This document shows positions 55,290 to 63,395 of a stretch of 64,000 nucleotides of DNA, one piece after another. This stretch comes from Planktophila turicensis. Its GTDB lineage: Bacteria; Actinomycetota; Actinomycetes; Nanopelagicales; Nanopelagicaceae. The notes under the pieces are model-generated. The model was not told the DNA's origin and made no database searches. It saw only the letters and a program-made list of their open reading frames with translations. The DNA is taken from NCBI GenBank assembly GCA_965234405.1, contig OZ248346.1; one strand, written 5' to 3'. Each line of letters begins with the position of its first letter. Positions within the stretch are counted from its first letter, which is position 1. The position numbers and the translations under genes were made by a program.

Positions 55290-55954
55290 TGGGAATCGAA
55301 CGGAATTTTGTTACAAGCCTGCATATGTCTACGAAGCGTGATTATTTGGGTCGAATGATTGACTCAAAGGTAGAGGCTATGAAGGTTGCCAAGAGATATG
55401 ACTCCGAATATTGGGATGGCGATCGCAAGTTTGGGTATGGTGGTTACAAGTACATGCCGGGAAGATGGGCAAAAACGGCCCAACAGATGATTGATACCTA
55501 TCAGCTGAAAGCCGGAAGCAAAATCCTTGATGTAGGTTGTGGAAAAGGGTTTCTCCTATATGAAATGCAGTTGATCGAACCTGGCCTAGAAATCCATGGA
55601 TTCGATATCTCGGAGTACGGATTGGCCAATTCTCACCCAGAGTTAAATGCAAAACTATTTATACATAAGGCACAAGAGATTTTTCCGTATGAAGACAAAT
55701 CTTTCGACTTGGTAATCTCACTTGGAACTTTGCATAATTTGCATGTCTATGAGCTGGAAACCGCCGTGTCTGAAATAGCGCGAGTTGGACATCAAAGCTA
55801 CATAATGGTGGAAAGCTTTAGGAATGAGCTTGAAATGTTTAATCTGGAGTGCTGGGCATTGACAGCAGAGTCCATCATGGATGTCGAAGAATGGCTTTGG
55901 CTTTATAAAAAGTTTGGATTTACTGGTGACTATGAATTTATTTTCTTCGAGTAA
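55289..55954 (+). CDS. Class I SAM-dependent methyltransferase
   Basis: The 221-residue protein has the SAM motif I ILDVGCGKGFLL near residue 75, the acidic loop HGFDISEYG, and motif LVISLGTLHNL. It probably methylates a sugar or carrier-bound intermediate. A later start at 55325 is possible, but the 55289 ATG has a leaderless -10. The alcohol dehydrogenase gene follows after 12 bp. Confidence 0.82.
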   Translation: MGIERNFVTSLHMSTKRDYLGRMIDSKVEAMKVAKRYDSEYWDGDRKFGYGGYKYMPGRWAKTAQQMIDTYQLKAGSKILDVGCGKGFLLYEMQLIEPGLEIHGFDISEYGLANSHPELNAKLFIHKAQEIFPYEDKSFDLVISLGTLHNLHVYELETAVSEIARVGHQSYIMVESFRNELEMFNLECWALTAESIMDVEEWLWLYKKFGFTGDYEFIFFE

Positions 55955-55966
55955 TTCAACTTACTA

Positions 55967-57016
55967 ATGAAGATCAAAACCACCGAGGCTGCCATCCTGG
56001 TTGCATCCAATTCAGACTTAATTCTTGATGAAATACAATTCCCGGAGAAGTTGTCCTCTGGGCAAGTACTCGTAGAATTGATTACTAGTGGGATTTGCGG
56101 GGCCCAGATTAATGAAATCGATGCAGTTAAAGGGCCAGACCGATTCCTCCCTCATTTACTTGGGCATGAGGGGTATGCACGGGTTCTTGAAGTTGGTGAC
56201 AGTGTTTCCACCGTAAAAGAAGGAGATGAGGTCGTCATGCATTGGCGCCCAGGTTCTGGAGCGGAATCAAAACCGCCTAGTTACACCTGGAGAGATAAAC
56301 CTCTTAACGCTGGTTGGGTGACGACATTCAATAGACATGCAATTGTTTCTGAAAATAGGTTGACTCAGATTGATGCAAACGACGTTAACCCAAATCTGAT
56401 TCCGCTTCTTGGATGTGCTTTAACAACTGCACTCGGGGTCTTGGAAAACGAGGCCAAAGTCAATTTCCGGGACCACCTTCTTATTTTTGGAGCTGGTGGA
56501 GTTGGTTTAACGCTATTAAAGGTTGCTAAATTTATGAATGTATCGAAAGTTACAATCGTGGACATTAATCAGGAGAGGCTCGCCGTGGCTCGTGCGCTAG
56601 GTGCGGATAGAGCAATTTTATTTGAGAGTAAAGAACAAGTGTTGAGTCAAATATTTGCGCACAAGGATTGGGGCCTTCCAAATGTTGCAATCGACACCTC
56701 GGGCAATGTATCAGCCATTGAAATTTGCTATGAGAGTACACAGCCAGAGGCAAGAATAGTTCTTGTAGGCGTTCCTCGATTTGGTGAGACGGTCAAGATT
56801 TATACTCTGCCTCTCCATTTCGGAAAATCTATGATTGGCTCAAAAGGTGGCGGATCTATTCCTAATACGGACATACCCGCTCTCCTGGGATTGCTAAAAG
56901 CGAAAAGGATTGATTTTAGTGATTTCCCTACAAAGTCTTTTGAATTTCAGGAGATAAACAATGCGTTAACTTCCTTGCGAGAAGGCCTCGTTGGAAGAGC
57001 CATTCTTAAGTTCTGA
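55967..57016 (+). CDS. Zinc-binding alcohol dehydrogenase family protein
   Basis: Medium-chain dehydrogenase. The 349-residue protein has the catalytic-zinc region SGICGAQI and LGHEGYARV, with GAGGVGLTLL binding NAD(P). The usual four-cysteine structural zinc loop is absent. Likely oxidises or reduces a sugar or polyol of the pathway. The cupin gene begins 10 bp after its stop, so the two are coupled. Confidence 0.82.
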   Translation: MKIKTTEAAILVASNSDLILDEIQFPEKLSSGQVLVELITSGICGAQINEIDAVKGPDRFLPHLLGHEGYARVLEVGDSVSTVKEGDEVVMHWRPGSGAESKPPSYTWRDKPLNAGWVTTFNRHAIVSENRLTQIDANDVNPNLIPLLGCALTTALGVLENEAKVNFRDHLLIFGAGGVGLTLLKVAKFMNVSKVTIVDINQERLAVARALGADRAILFESKEQVLSQIFAHKDWGLPNVAIDTSGNVSAIEICYESTQPEARIVLVGVPRFGETVKIYTLPLHFGKSMIGSKGGGSIPNTDIPALLGLLKAKRIDFSDFPTKSFEFQEINNALTSLREGLVGRAILKF

Positions 57017-57026
57017 GACTCCCGCC

Positions 57027-57476
57027 ATGACGATTTTTCAAAATAAAGGAATCGAATTTGCCTCGGGAATTTTCCACGCATTAAATTGGGATACTGATTT
57101 TTCAGAGAAGAATCTCGAGGAACTTTTTGCGGAGGCTAGGAAGAGTCAGAAGAATAAAGCAAGATTTTGTCTTCATCCGTTGGCTAGCGATGTTATGCAG
57201 GTGACAGTACTTGCATTTGTTAGCCCATATTCTGATTTAGTGCACAAGCACCCACATCGCCCAGAAGTGATTTTCCCAATCCGCGGGAAAGCAACACACC
57301 AGACCTTTGATCAAGATGGTGCTTCAGTCAAGAGCGTGCTTCTTGATTCAGAAAACCCAACGCTTCTATCTACTGCGGCGCATAGGTGGCATTCACTTGA
57401 GGTGCAGTCAACCGAATTTGCTATGATAGAAATTGGAACAGGTCCATTCCTGGAGGATTCAACAATTTTCAGGTAA
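57027..57476 (+). CDS. WbuC-family cupin protein
   Basis: The 149-residue protein has the WbuC pattern: ARFCLHP early, HKHPHRPEVIFPIRG (a metal-binding His cluster), and a C-terminal beta segment ending HRWHSLEV. WbuC proteins occur in O-antigen clusters and are poorly characterised. The start at 57027 is preferred over a 12-residue longer frame at 56991, which overlaps the dehydrogenase. Related sequences are usually 130-160 residues. Confidence 0.82.
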   Translation: MTIFQNKGIEFASGIFHALNWDTDFSEKNLEELFAEARKSQKNKARFCLHPLASDVMQVTVLAFVSPYSDLVHKHPHRPEVIFPIRGKATHQTFDQDGASVKSVLLDSENPTLLSTAAHRWHSLEVQSTEFAMIEIGTGPFLEDSTIFR

Positions 57477-57483
57477 CAATGAA

Positions 57484-58146
57484 CTACAACTTTTCTTTAG
57501 GGGAAAAATTCGCAGGGTTAGCGAAATCAAGACCAACTAATTCTTCGATGTCCGATTCCCACCAGCGCGTTTCCAGGAGCCGTAAAATCAAATCTTCACT
57601 AAACCGAAAACGGATTACTCTTGCTGGATTTCCAACCACTATTGCATAAGGTGGCACATCTTTTGTGACCACACTTCCGGCCCCGACTACACATCCGTGG
57701 CCAAGCTTCGTACCAGCAAGCACCACAGAATTATCGCCAATCCAGCAATCAGAACCTATCTCTGTTTGAATTTTAGTCGGACGTAATCCACTTTCAAAGT
57801 TCTTGGAGAAATCTTCTGAATAACCCCATTCTTCAAGGCTTTGACCCCACTGAAAAGCGCCGATAGACAGATAGCTTAGCGGGTGATTAAACCCACCAAT
57901 TGACACCCTAGATCCGATTAGTGTAAATCGATCCACAATCGAATCTGAAATATAGCTACTCACCCCAATATTTGAAAATGATCCAAAGGTTGATCGGTTA
58001 ATTGTTGAATACATTCCTACCACATTATGACCACTTAAAAAGGAATTTCGAATCTCGGCTAGTGGGCATAAGGTCAATGTCCCATCTAGTAACTTTTTTT
58101 CATTGGCTGTAGAGTCATTGCGTTCATTAATCGCTACAATAGGCAT
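57484..58146 (-). CDS. CatB-like hexapeptide acetyltransferase
   Basis: The 220-residue protein has hexapeptide repeats, the SRVSIGGFNHP loop with the catalytic-His position, and IGDNSVVLAGTKLGHGCVVGAGSVVTKDVPPYAIVVG split by short turns, typical of CatB/VatD-type xenobiotic acetyltransferases. In a glycan cluster it most likely acetylates a sugar. A strong Shine-Dalgarno AAGGAGG precedes the ATG. It is divergent from the C-methyltransferase gene. Confidence 0.85.
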   Translation of the reverse strand: MPIVAINERNDSTANEKKLLDGTLTLCPLAEIRNSFLSGHNVVGMYSTINRSTFGSFSNIGVSSYISDSIVDRFTLIGSRVSIGGFNHPLSYLSIGAFQWGQSLEEWGYSEDFSKNFESGLRPTKIQTEIGSDCWIGDNSVVLAGTKLGHGCVVGAGSVVTKDVPPYAIVVGNPARVIRFRFSEDLILRLLETRWWESDIEELVGLDFANPANFSPKEKL

Positions 58147-58189
58147 CGTACGCCTCCTTGATATCCAAGACTACCCGAGTGGAGTTTAA

Positions 58190-59404
58190 ATGCGAAGCCG
58201 CCGATTGACGGAATGTAGATTGTGCGGTTCTGCAAATCTTAGCGCCATTCTGACATTCCCAGATTCTCCGGCAGGTGATCTCTACAAGCCTCAAAGAGAT
58301 CTAGCAATCGAACTGCCCAGATTTCCATTGGGGTGTAACCTTTGTGTTGATTGTGGTCACGTCCAACTTAATTACTTCGTCGACCCATTTATGATTTATT
58401 CCGAATACATCTACATCACAAGTGATTCTGTAGGATTGGACAAGCATTTTGAGAGTTATGCGGATGACTTACTTGGTTATGTGCACTCGACCAAGCCTCG
58501 AACCATTCTCGAAATTGGGTGCAATGACGGAACGCTGCTAGAAAAATTGTGCCGCGCTGGACACACCGGAATTGGTTTAGATCCTGCGGAATATCCACTC
58601 AGCATTGCGGCCAGCAAGGGGCTAACGGTCGTTCATGACTATTTTTCTGCGGAGACCGCGACCCAGATAGAAGAATCCTATGGAAAAATGGATATCATCA
58701 TTGCAAATAATGTGCTCGCAAACGTAGAAAATCTGAATGAAGTTTTTAGCTCCTTCAAGTCTCTAATCTCGAGTGATGGTGTGATTGTATTTGAAACAGG
58801 GTATCTTGAGCACGTCATTTCTAAGAAAGTCATAGATAACATTCATCATGAACACATTGATTATTTCTCAGTTACGCCCCTTATCGGTTTCTTGAAGAAA
58901 TTTGACTTGTTTATTGACAGAGTAATAATCAATGAATCCAAAGGCAGTTCAATAAGGATTTTTGCTAAGCCAGGGGCAAGTACAAGAACTTCCTCGGATG
59001 TTGAGGCTATCGCATCAAACGAAGTGGCTCAAGGTTTCTTTGATGTTGAGAAATACTCTAAGTTAAACCTAGAAATTCAAGAAGAATCCATTCGTATCAA
59101 GAATTTAATTAAAAAAGCTCGCAGTCTTGGGCATCAAATAGTGGGATACGGAGCAGCCATAGGATCAACCACATTGATTTTGACGCTTGATCTCGAAAAT
59201 GAGTTCGATTTCCTGGTTGATGACAATCCGAGACGAGTAGGTCAGTACGCACCCGGGACTGGAATAAATGTGAAGTCGCTAGCTGATGTTAATTCTGCAG
59301 AGTGCACTGTCGTCATTCTTGCGTGGAGGTATGAAGACTCTATTTTACCCAAATTAATGAATTTAAAAACAGTGCGATCTGTAACATCTATATGGTCCAA
59401 ATGA
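58190..59404 (+). CDS. Sugar C-methyltransferase (TylC3/NovU-like)
   Basis: The 404-residue protein has an N-terminal zinc-binding domain (CRLCG, then CNLCVDCG) followed by a SAM domain with EIGCNDGTLLEKL near residue 107. IHHEHIDYFSV is the hallmark of C-methyltransferases that branch deoxysugars, and a C-terminal domain with VGYGAAIGS follows. GGAG precedes the ATG. This adds a carbon branch, typically at C-3 or C-5 of a keto-sugar nucleotide, which fits the branched-sugar theme of the island. Confidence 0.9.
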   Translation: MRSRRLTECRLCGSANLSAILTFPDSPAGDLYKPQRDLAIELPRFPLGCNLCVDCGHVQLNYFVDPFMIYSEYIYITSDSVGLDKHFESYADDLLGYVHSTKPRTILEIGCNDGTLLEKLCRAGHTGIGLDPAEYPLSIAASKGLTVVHDYFSAETATQIEESYGKMDIIIANNVLANVENLNEVFSSFKSLISSDGVIVFETGYLEHVISKKVIDNIHHEHIDYFSVTPLIGFLKKFDLFIDRVIINESKGSSIRIFAKPGASTRTSSDVEAIASNEVAQGFFDVEKYSKLNLEIQEESIRIKNLIKKARSLGHQIVGYGAAIGSTTLILTLDLENEFDFLVDDNPRRVGQYAPGTGINVKSLADVNSAECTVVILAWRYEDSILPKLMNLKTVRSVTSIWSK

Positions 59405-59440
59405 ATTTCAAGGTACGTTCATACTTAAGGAGAGACTCTT

Positions 59441-59995
59441 ATGTCACTAAAGTCGATATATCTGCCTAGGCTGACTGACGCATTTACAAAATTGGATGCT
59501 GAAAAAGTTCTAGAATCTATAGCTTTAATGACTAAGAAACTTGATGAACGAAGAACCATATTCATTATCGGTAACGGTGGAAGTGCTGCTACAGCGAGCC
59601 ATTTTGCAATAGATTTAGGGAAAACTAAAACGAAATCAGGAATGCCAGGTTCTGCAATAAGCCTTTGTGATAATTCAAGCATTATCACCGCGGTAGCAAA
59701 CGACAATTCCTTTGAGAAGGTCTTTAGCAGCCAATTAGAGATGCTAGGCAAATCAGGAGATTTACTAATTTCTATTTCGGCATCAGGGAAATCACCAAAC
59801 CTGGTCCAGGCTGTGGAGTATGCAAACGCAAGCGGCATTGACACTTTATCGCTCGTGGGGTTTGATGGCGGGAAATTGAAAGAAATTTCTTCACTCTGCC
59901 TTCACGTGCCAACCGAATTAGGTGACTATGGAATAGCAGAAGATGCCCATTCCGTAATATGTCACTTCATAACTGAGCAATTACGAAAGATCTGA
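59441..59995 (+). CDS. gmhA: SIS-domain isomerase, GmhA-like (phosphoheptose isomerase)
   Basis: The 184-residue protein has the SIS motifs FIIGNGGSAATASHFA and LISISASGKSPN, and the C-terminal EDAHSVICHF helix of GmhA. It would convert sedoheptulose 7-phosphate to D-glycero-D-manno-heptose 7-phosphate, the step before HldE. It has the Shine-Dalgarno AAGGAGAG. Its stop lies in a hairpin that abuts the next start. Confidence 0.85.
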   Translation: MSLKSIYLPRLTDAFTKLDAEKVLESIALMTKKLDERRTIFIIGNGGSAATASHFAIDLGKTKTKSGMPGSAISLCDNSSIITAVANDNSFEKVFSSQLEMLGKSGDLLISISASGKSPNLVQAVEYANASGIDTLSLVGFDGGKLKEISSLCLHVPTELGDYGIAEDAHSVICHFITEQLRKI

Positions 59996-60002
59996 ATCTT
60001 TC
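59985..60002 (+). repeat. Hairpin over the gmhA stop codon, abutting the lhgO-like start
   Basis: GAAAGAT (59985-59991) and ATCTTTC (59996-60002) form a perfect 7-bp stem with a CTGA loop that includes the stop codon. The next gene starts at GTG 60003. It may affect coupling of translation between the two genes. Confidence 0.4.
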
Positions 60003-61223
60003 GTGAGTAATGACGCCTCTTTCGATTATTTAATCGTCGGATCTGGAATTCTGGGGCTAAGTATTGGCATCAGAATATTGCGAAATAATTCTAAACTTAG
60101 AGTGGCAATAGTAGAAAAAGAAAGCACCCCGGGAAGCCATGCAAGCACTAGAAATTCCGGTGTTTTGCATGCGGGAATATATTATGAACCAAACTCCCTG
60201 AAGGCGAGATTCACTGCAGCCGGGAATGCTAGCCTGAAGAAATACATTCGTGACAATGACTTGCCTCTGCTAGAGACAGGCAAAATCCTTGTAGCAAAGA
60301 ATGACGAAGAGTTATTGAGGCTTGAAAGATTAGCAGTGTTAGCCAAGAACTCAGGTGCTCGTGTTTCACTTTTGGATGAAAATTTACTTGAAAGTATTGA
60401 ACCATTAGCTAAGACTTACAAGAAATTCTTGTGGTCACCTGATACCTGTATAGGTTCACCAAAGCTGGTATTGCAATCGCTAGTTTCTGATTTTCAGAAA
60501 CACGGTGGGAAACTTTTTTTGAATTCTGAAGTAAGAATTATTCGGAACAGCAAGGTCGAAATAAACCAAAACCAGGCTATTAAGTATCGTGTCTTGATTA
60601 ATTGCGCTGGAACAGGCGCTTTATCACTTGCCAAGATGGAAGGCTTGGGAGAAAAGTATAAACTTCTACCCGTACTGGGATCATATTTATCTTCGGATCT
60701 AAAGAAATTACCTTTAAACACCCTGGTTTATTCCGCCCCTCATCCCTTGAGCCCATTTTTAGGGGTGCACTTCACACAAACTATTGACGGCAAGATAAAA
60801 ATAGGTCCAACAGCTATACCACTTCTGAATCGCGAGCAATACACAATTAAGACTCGATTGAAAATGAATGAACTGATGGAGTCTCTCGGATCACTTTACT
60901 TATTACTGACTAGGGATCCTATTTACGCCTCAAAAGTTCTAACAAATCAGTTAATGAACGGTACTGCAAAGGGAATGATCAAGAATTCAATTGAACTTGT
61001 TCCAGATGCAGCCAAGGTTGAAACCTGGAACCGTGAACCTGCAGGAATTCGTGCACAATTACTTAATTCCCAGAATGGAAAAATGGTGGATGATTTTATT
61101 GTTGAACGCAATTCAAGTTCGGTCCACATTTTGAATGCAGTTTCACCAGGCTGGACCTCTGCCTTCCCATTTGCAGATTATGTTCTAGAGAATTTTCTTG
61201 GGCTCAGTTCAAGCGAAGTTTAA
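60003..61223 (+). CDS. LhgO-like FAD-dependent oxidoreductase
   Basis: The 406-residue protein matches L-2-hydroxyglutarate oxidase-type flavoproteins: the dinucleotide motif VGSGILGLSI near residue 11, STRNSGVLHAGIYY, and the C-terminal VSPGWTSAFPF. In core metabolism LhgO oxidises L-2-hydroxyglutarate. Its presence in a glycan cluster suggests a different 2-hydroxyacid or sugar-acid substrate. Start is GTG at 60003, the only sensible one. It overlaps the convergent HAD gene by 20 bp. Confidence 0.84.
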   Translation: MSNDASFDYLIVGSGILGLSIGIRILRNNSKLRVAIVEKESTPGSHASTRNSGVLHAGIYYEPNSLKARFTAAGNASLKKYIRDNDLPLLETGKILVAKNDEELLRLERLAVLAKNSGARVSLLDENLLESIEPLAKTYKKFLWSPDTCIGSPKLVLQSLVSDFQKHGGKLFLNSEVRIIRNSKVEINQNQAIKYRVLINCAGTGALSLAKMEGLGEKYKLLPVLGSYLSSDLKKLPLNTLVYSAPHPLSPFLGVHFTQTIDGKIKIGPTAIPLLNREQYTIKTRLKMNELMESLGSLYLLLTRDPIYASKVLTNQLMNGTAKGMIKNSIELVPDAAKVETWNREPAGIRAQLLNSQNGKMVDDFIVERNSSSVHILNAVSPGWTSAFPFADYVLENFLGLSSSEV

Positions 61224-61884
61224 GGAAATTCATTATCAGATGGGAATTTTCTAGAAAATTTGAAACCGTAAGATCTGGTTTTAATTTCGCCAGTTCGTCT
61301 AAATTGAATTTTCCAGACGCAACCGCAACAGAGTAGGCATTGAGCGTTCGAGCAACTTCGATGTCTGCAGGAGTATCGCCAATTACTATTATGGAATGAA
61401 ATTTTCTGAAATCAATTCCTGCCTTGGCTTTTGCTGCAATTTGTTGCCGATTTTCTCCTACACCACAAGTAAACAGGAAATTTGAATTAAAAGTATCCAC
61501 CAAATCCACCGCACCAAGTTTGCTCATAGTTCTTTTCGGTGTATTACCAGTAAGGATGCCGTGCGTAAATCTTCTTGCAGTTTCAGACTTGAAAAATCCT
61601 AGTATCCCGGGGCAAATTTCAAACTTGGATTCAGGATCAATTCTTTCGGATTCTCTATCAAGTGACTCAAGTGACTCGCGTAGTAGCGCCAGGTCATATT
61701 CAATCCCTTCTTGTTCAAGAATCTTAGAAAGGATTTCTGAATCCGTCACCCCGGGAGTCTTAAACTTAGGTTCATTGACGGGAAGCCCCAGATTACTTAG
61801 GGCTTGACAGTGGAGAGACTTGCCCGGGGGTCTCTGCGAGTTAAGAATGGTTCCATCGATATCCCAAAGAATAAGCGAATCCAC
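61204..61884 (-). CDS. HAD-superfamily phosphatase
   Basis: The 226-residue protein has motif I DIDGTILNS at residues 8-16, motif II ILTGNTPKR, and motif IV IVIGDTPADIEVA. It resembles phosphoglycolate-phosphatase-type HADs. It starts with GTG at 61884 with GAGG about 9 nt upstream. A GmhB-like or 2-hydroxyacid-phosphate phosphatase role is possible. It is convergent with the LhgO-like gene. Confidence 0.82.
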   Translation of the reverse strand: MDSLILWDIDGTILNSQRPPGKSLHCQALSNLGLPVNEPKFKTPGVTDSEILSKILEQEGIEYDLALLRESLESLDRESERIDPESKFEICPGILGFFKSETARRFTHGILTGNTPKRTMSKLGAVDLVDTFNSNFLFTCGVGENRQQIAAKAKAGIDFRKFHSIIVIGDTPADIEVARTLNAYSVAVASGKFNLDELAKLKPDLTVSNFLENSHLIMNFLKLRLN

Positions 61885-61946
61885 TTTTTAAGCCTCAACT
61901 CTCTAAAGATCAGTTGTATCTCTACTTGCATTGTAGGATTCAATCC

Positions 61947-63350
61947 ATGAATCGCCTCAACCAACGGATTAATCACCTGTTGAGAAGGTTGAAACAGTCG
62001 GCGATTTCGCGCTGGAATAGAGTATGGCTGACTTTATCTTGGAGTTTGATTCGCGGCAAATTAGTTATGCCGAGTCCAGTTGAGGAATTGAATTTTGTAT
62101 CTTCAGGTCTGTTTCCAAGTAAATATTTTGACTATTATCGTTTGCAAGAGATTAATTGGTTTGAAGCAGAGAGAATCTCACGAGCTGGCAATTATCATGC
62201 TGCCGTCAGAATCAGACACGAAATCCTTGAAGAACTTTATACATTTAGTGAAGTCACGGCCCCTGGGTATTTCCCCCCAGTGCTTGGTACCCAATGGACG
62301 TCGAATTTCGGTCATCTCGCTTGTCTCGGTCACCATGTGCTGGCTCAAAAGCTTGGAGTTATTCCAGAAGGGCGACGCTATTTAATAACCGACGGCAAAT
62401 CACCTAATGAACAGTTGTTGCAATCAGTCAGCCAGAATTTCACTCCAGTGTTTCAACCTTCTGGAACCCGATGGAGTGAAGCACCAAGTTTCTGGCACTT
62501 CAGCGAAAGATTGCGAACAGTTAGGGGCCATTCGAATTTCATTGACTTGAATGAATTGTTTGACACGATATTCATTTCAAGCAATTATCAGAAGCTTGTC
62601 AGTGAAGATTTCTTCTTGAAGTTAGACCTGGAATATACAGAGTCGGCACGAATTCAGCTTGAGAGTATGGGGCTCCCCCGAAATGCAAAATTTGTTGTAC
62701 TGCATGTTCGGGAGAGTATTGACATTACAGATCCCCGAACTCAACCGCTGGACTCATTCTTTGATGCAGTAAATGAAATCACTTCTCAAGGGTTTTGGGT
62801 GATTCGGATTGGCGATCGTGGAATGAGAAAACTCCCAACTTCTAGGATGGTTATTGACCTAGTTGGAGCGATTGGTGCTGGAGCAAATCTGCACGCTTAT
62901 GTTTTAGCAAACTGTCTATTCTTCTTGGGCACGGCATCGGGACCTTCTTGGGTCTCTCGCCTTTACGGGCAACCGTCCTTGCTCACAAATTTGAATTGCG
63001 TTGGCATCCAGGCGAATCGTGCACCAAAAGGCAGCATACATATCCCCAAGAGATACATCGGCAGAGATAAGCACGAACTTTCTTTGAGTGAACTTTACTC
63101 TACGGGACTCGCATTTGGAGAAATGAGCCTTAAAGAATTGAATGTTCGAGGAATATCACAAATCAGCAATTCCCCGCGTGAAATTTTAGAGGCAACCAAA
63201 GAAATTCTGTCGAATGTTAGCGGATGTTTTTCAAGTAAACTTCAGACTGAACAGCTGAGAATTCGCGAAATTAGAGAAGATTTCAAATCCATTGCTTGGG
63301 GGAATTTTGCAGACTCATTTATCGAAGAAAATCCTAACTGGCTGCGATAA
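61947..63350 (+). CDS. TIGR04372-type glycosyltransferase
   Basis: The 467-residue protein begins MNRLNQRINHLL with a basic N-terminus and has FVVLHVRES near the middle, then WVIRIGDRGMRK and a FLGTASGPSWVS loop. These match the TIGR04372 family of putative glycosyltransferases found in surface-glycan loci. The ATG is preceded at 7 nt by TAGGAT, a leaderless-type -10; an earlier TTG at 61914 is less likely. Reaction unknown. Confidence 0.7.
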   Translation: MNRLNQRINHLLRRLKQSAISRWNRVWLTLSWSLIRGKLVMPSPVEELNFVSSGLFPSKYFDYYRLQEINWFEAERISRAGNYHAAVRIRHEILEELYTFSEVTAPGYFPPVLGTQWTSNFGHLACLGHHVLAQKLGVIPEGRRYLITDGKSPNEQLLQSVSQNFTPVFQPSGTRWSEAPSFWHFSERLRTVRGHSNFIDLNELFDTIFISSNYQKLVSEDFFLKLDLEYTESARIQLESMGLPRNAKFVVLHVRESIDITDPRTQPLDSFFDAVNEITSQGFWVIRIGDRGMRKLPTSRMVIDLVGAIGAGANLHAYVLANCLFFLGTASGPSWVSRLYGQPSLLTNLNCVGIQANRAPKGSIHIPKRYIGRDKHELSLSELYSTGLAFGEMSLKELNVRGISQISNSPREILEATKEILSNVSGCFSSKLQTEQLRIREIREDFKSIAWGNFADSFIEENPNWLR

Positions 63351-63395
63351 TTCCAAGGCACATCAAATGTGTCTAGTAGAGGAAGGAGCACAAAT

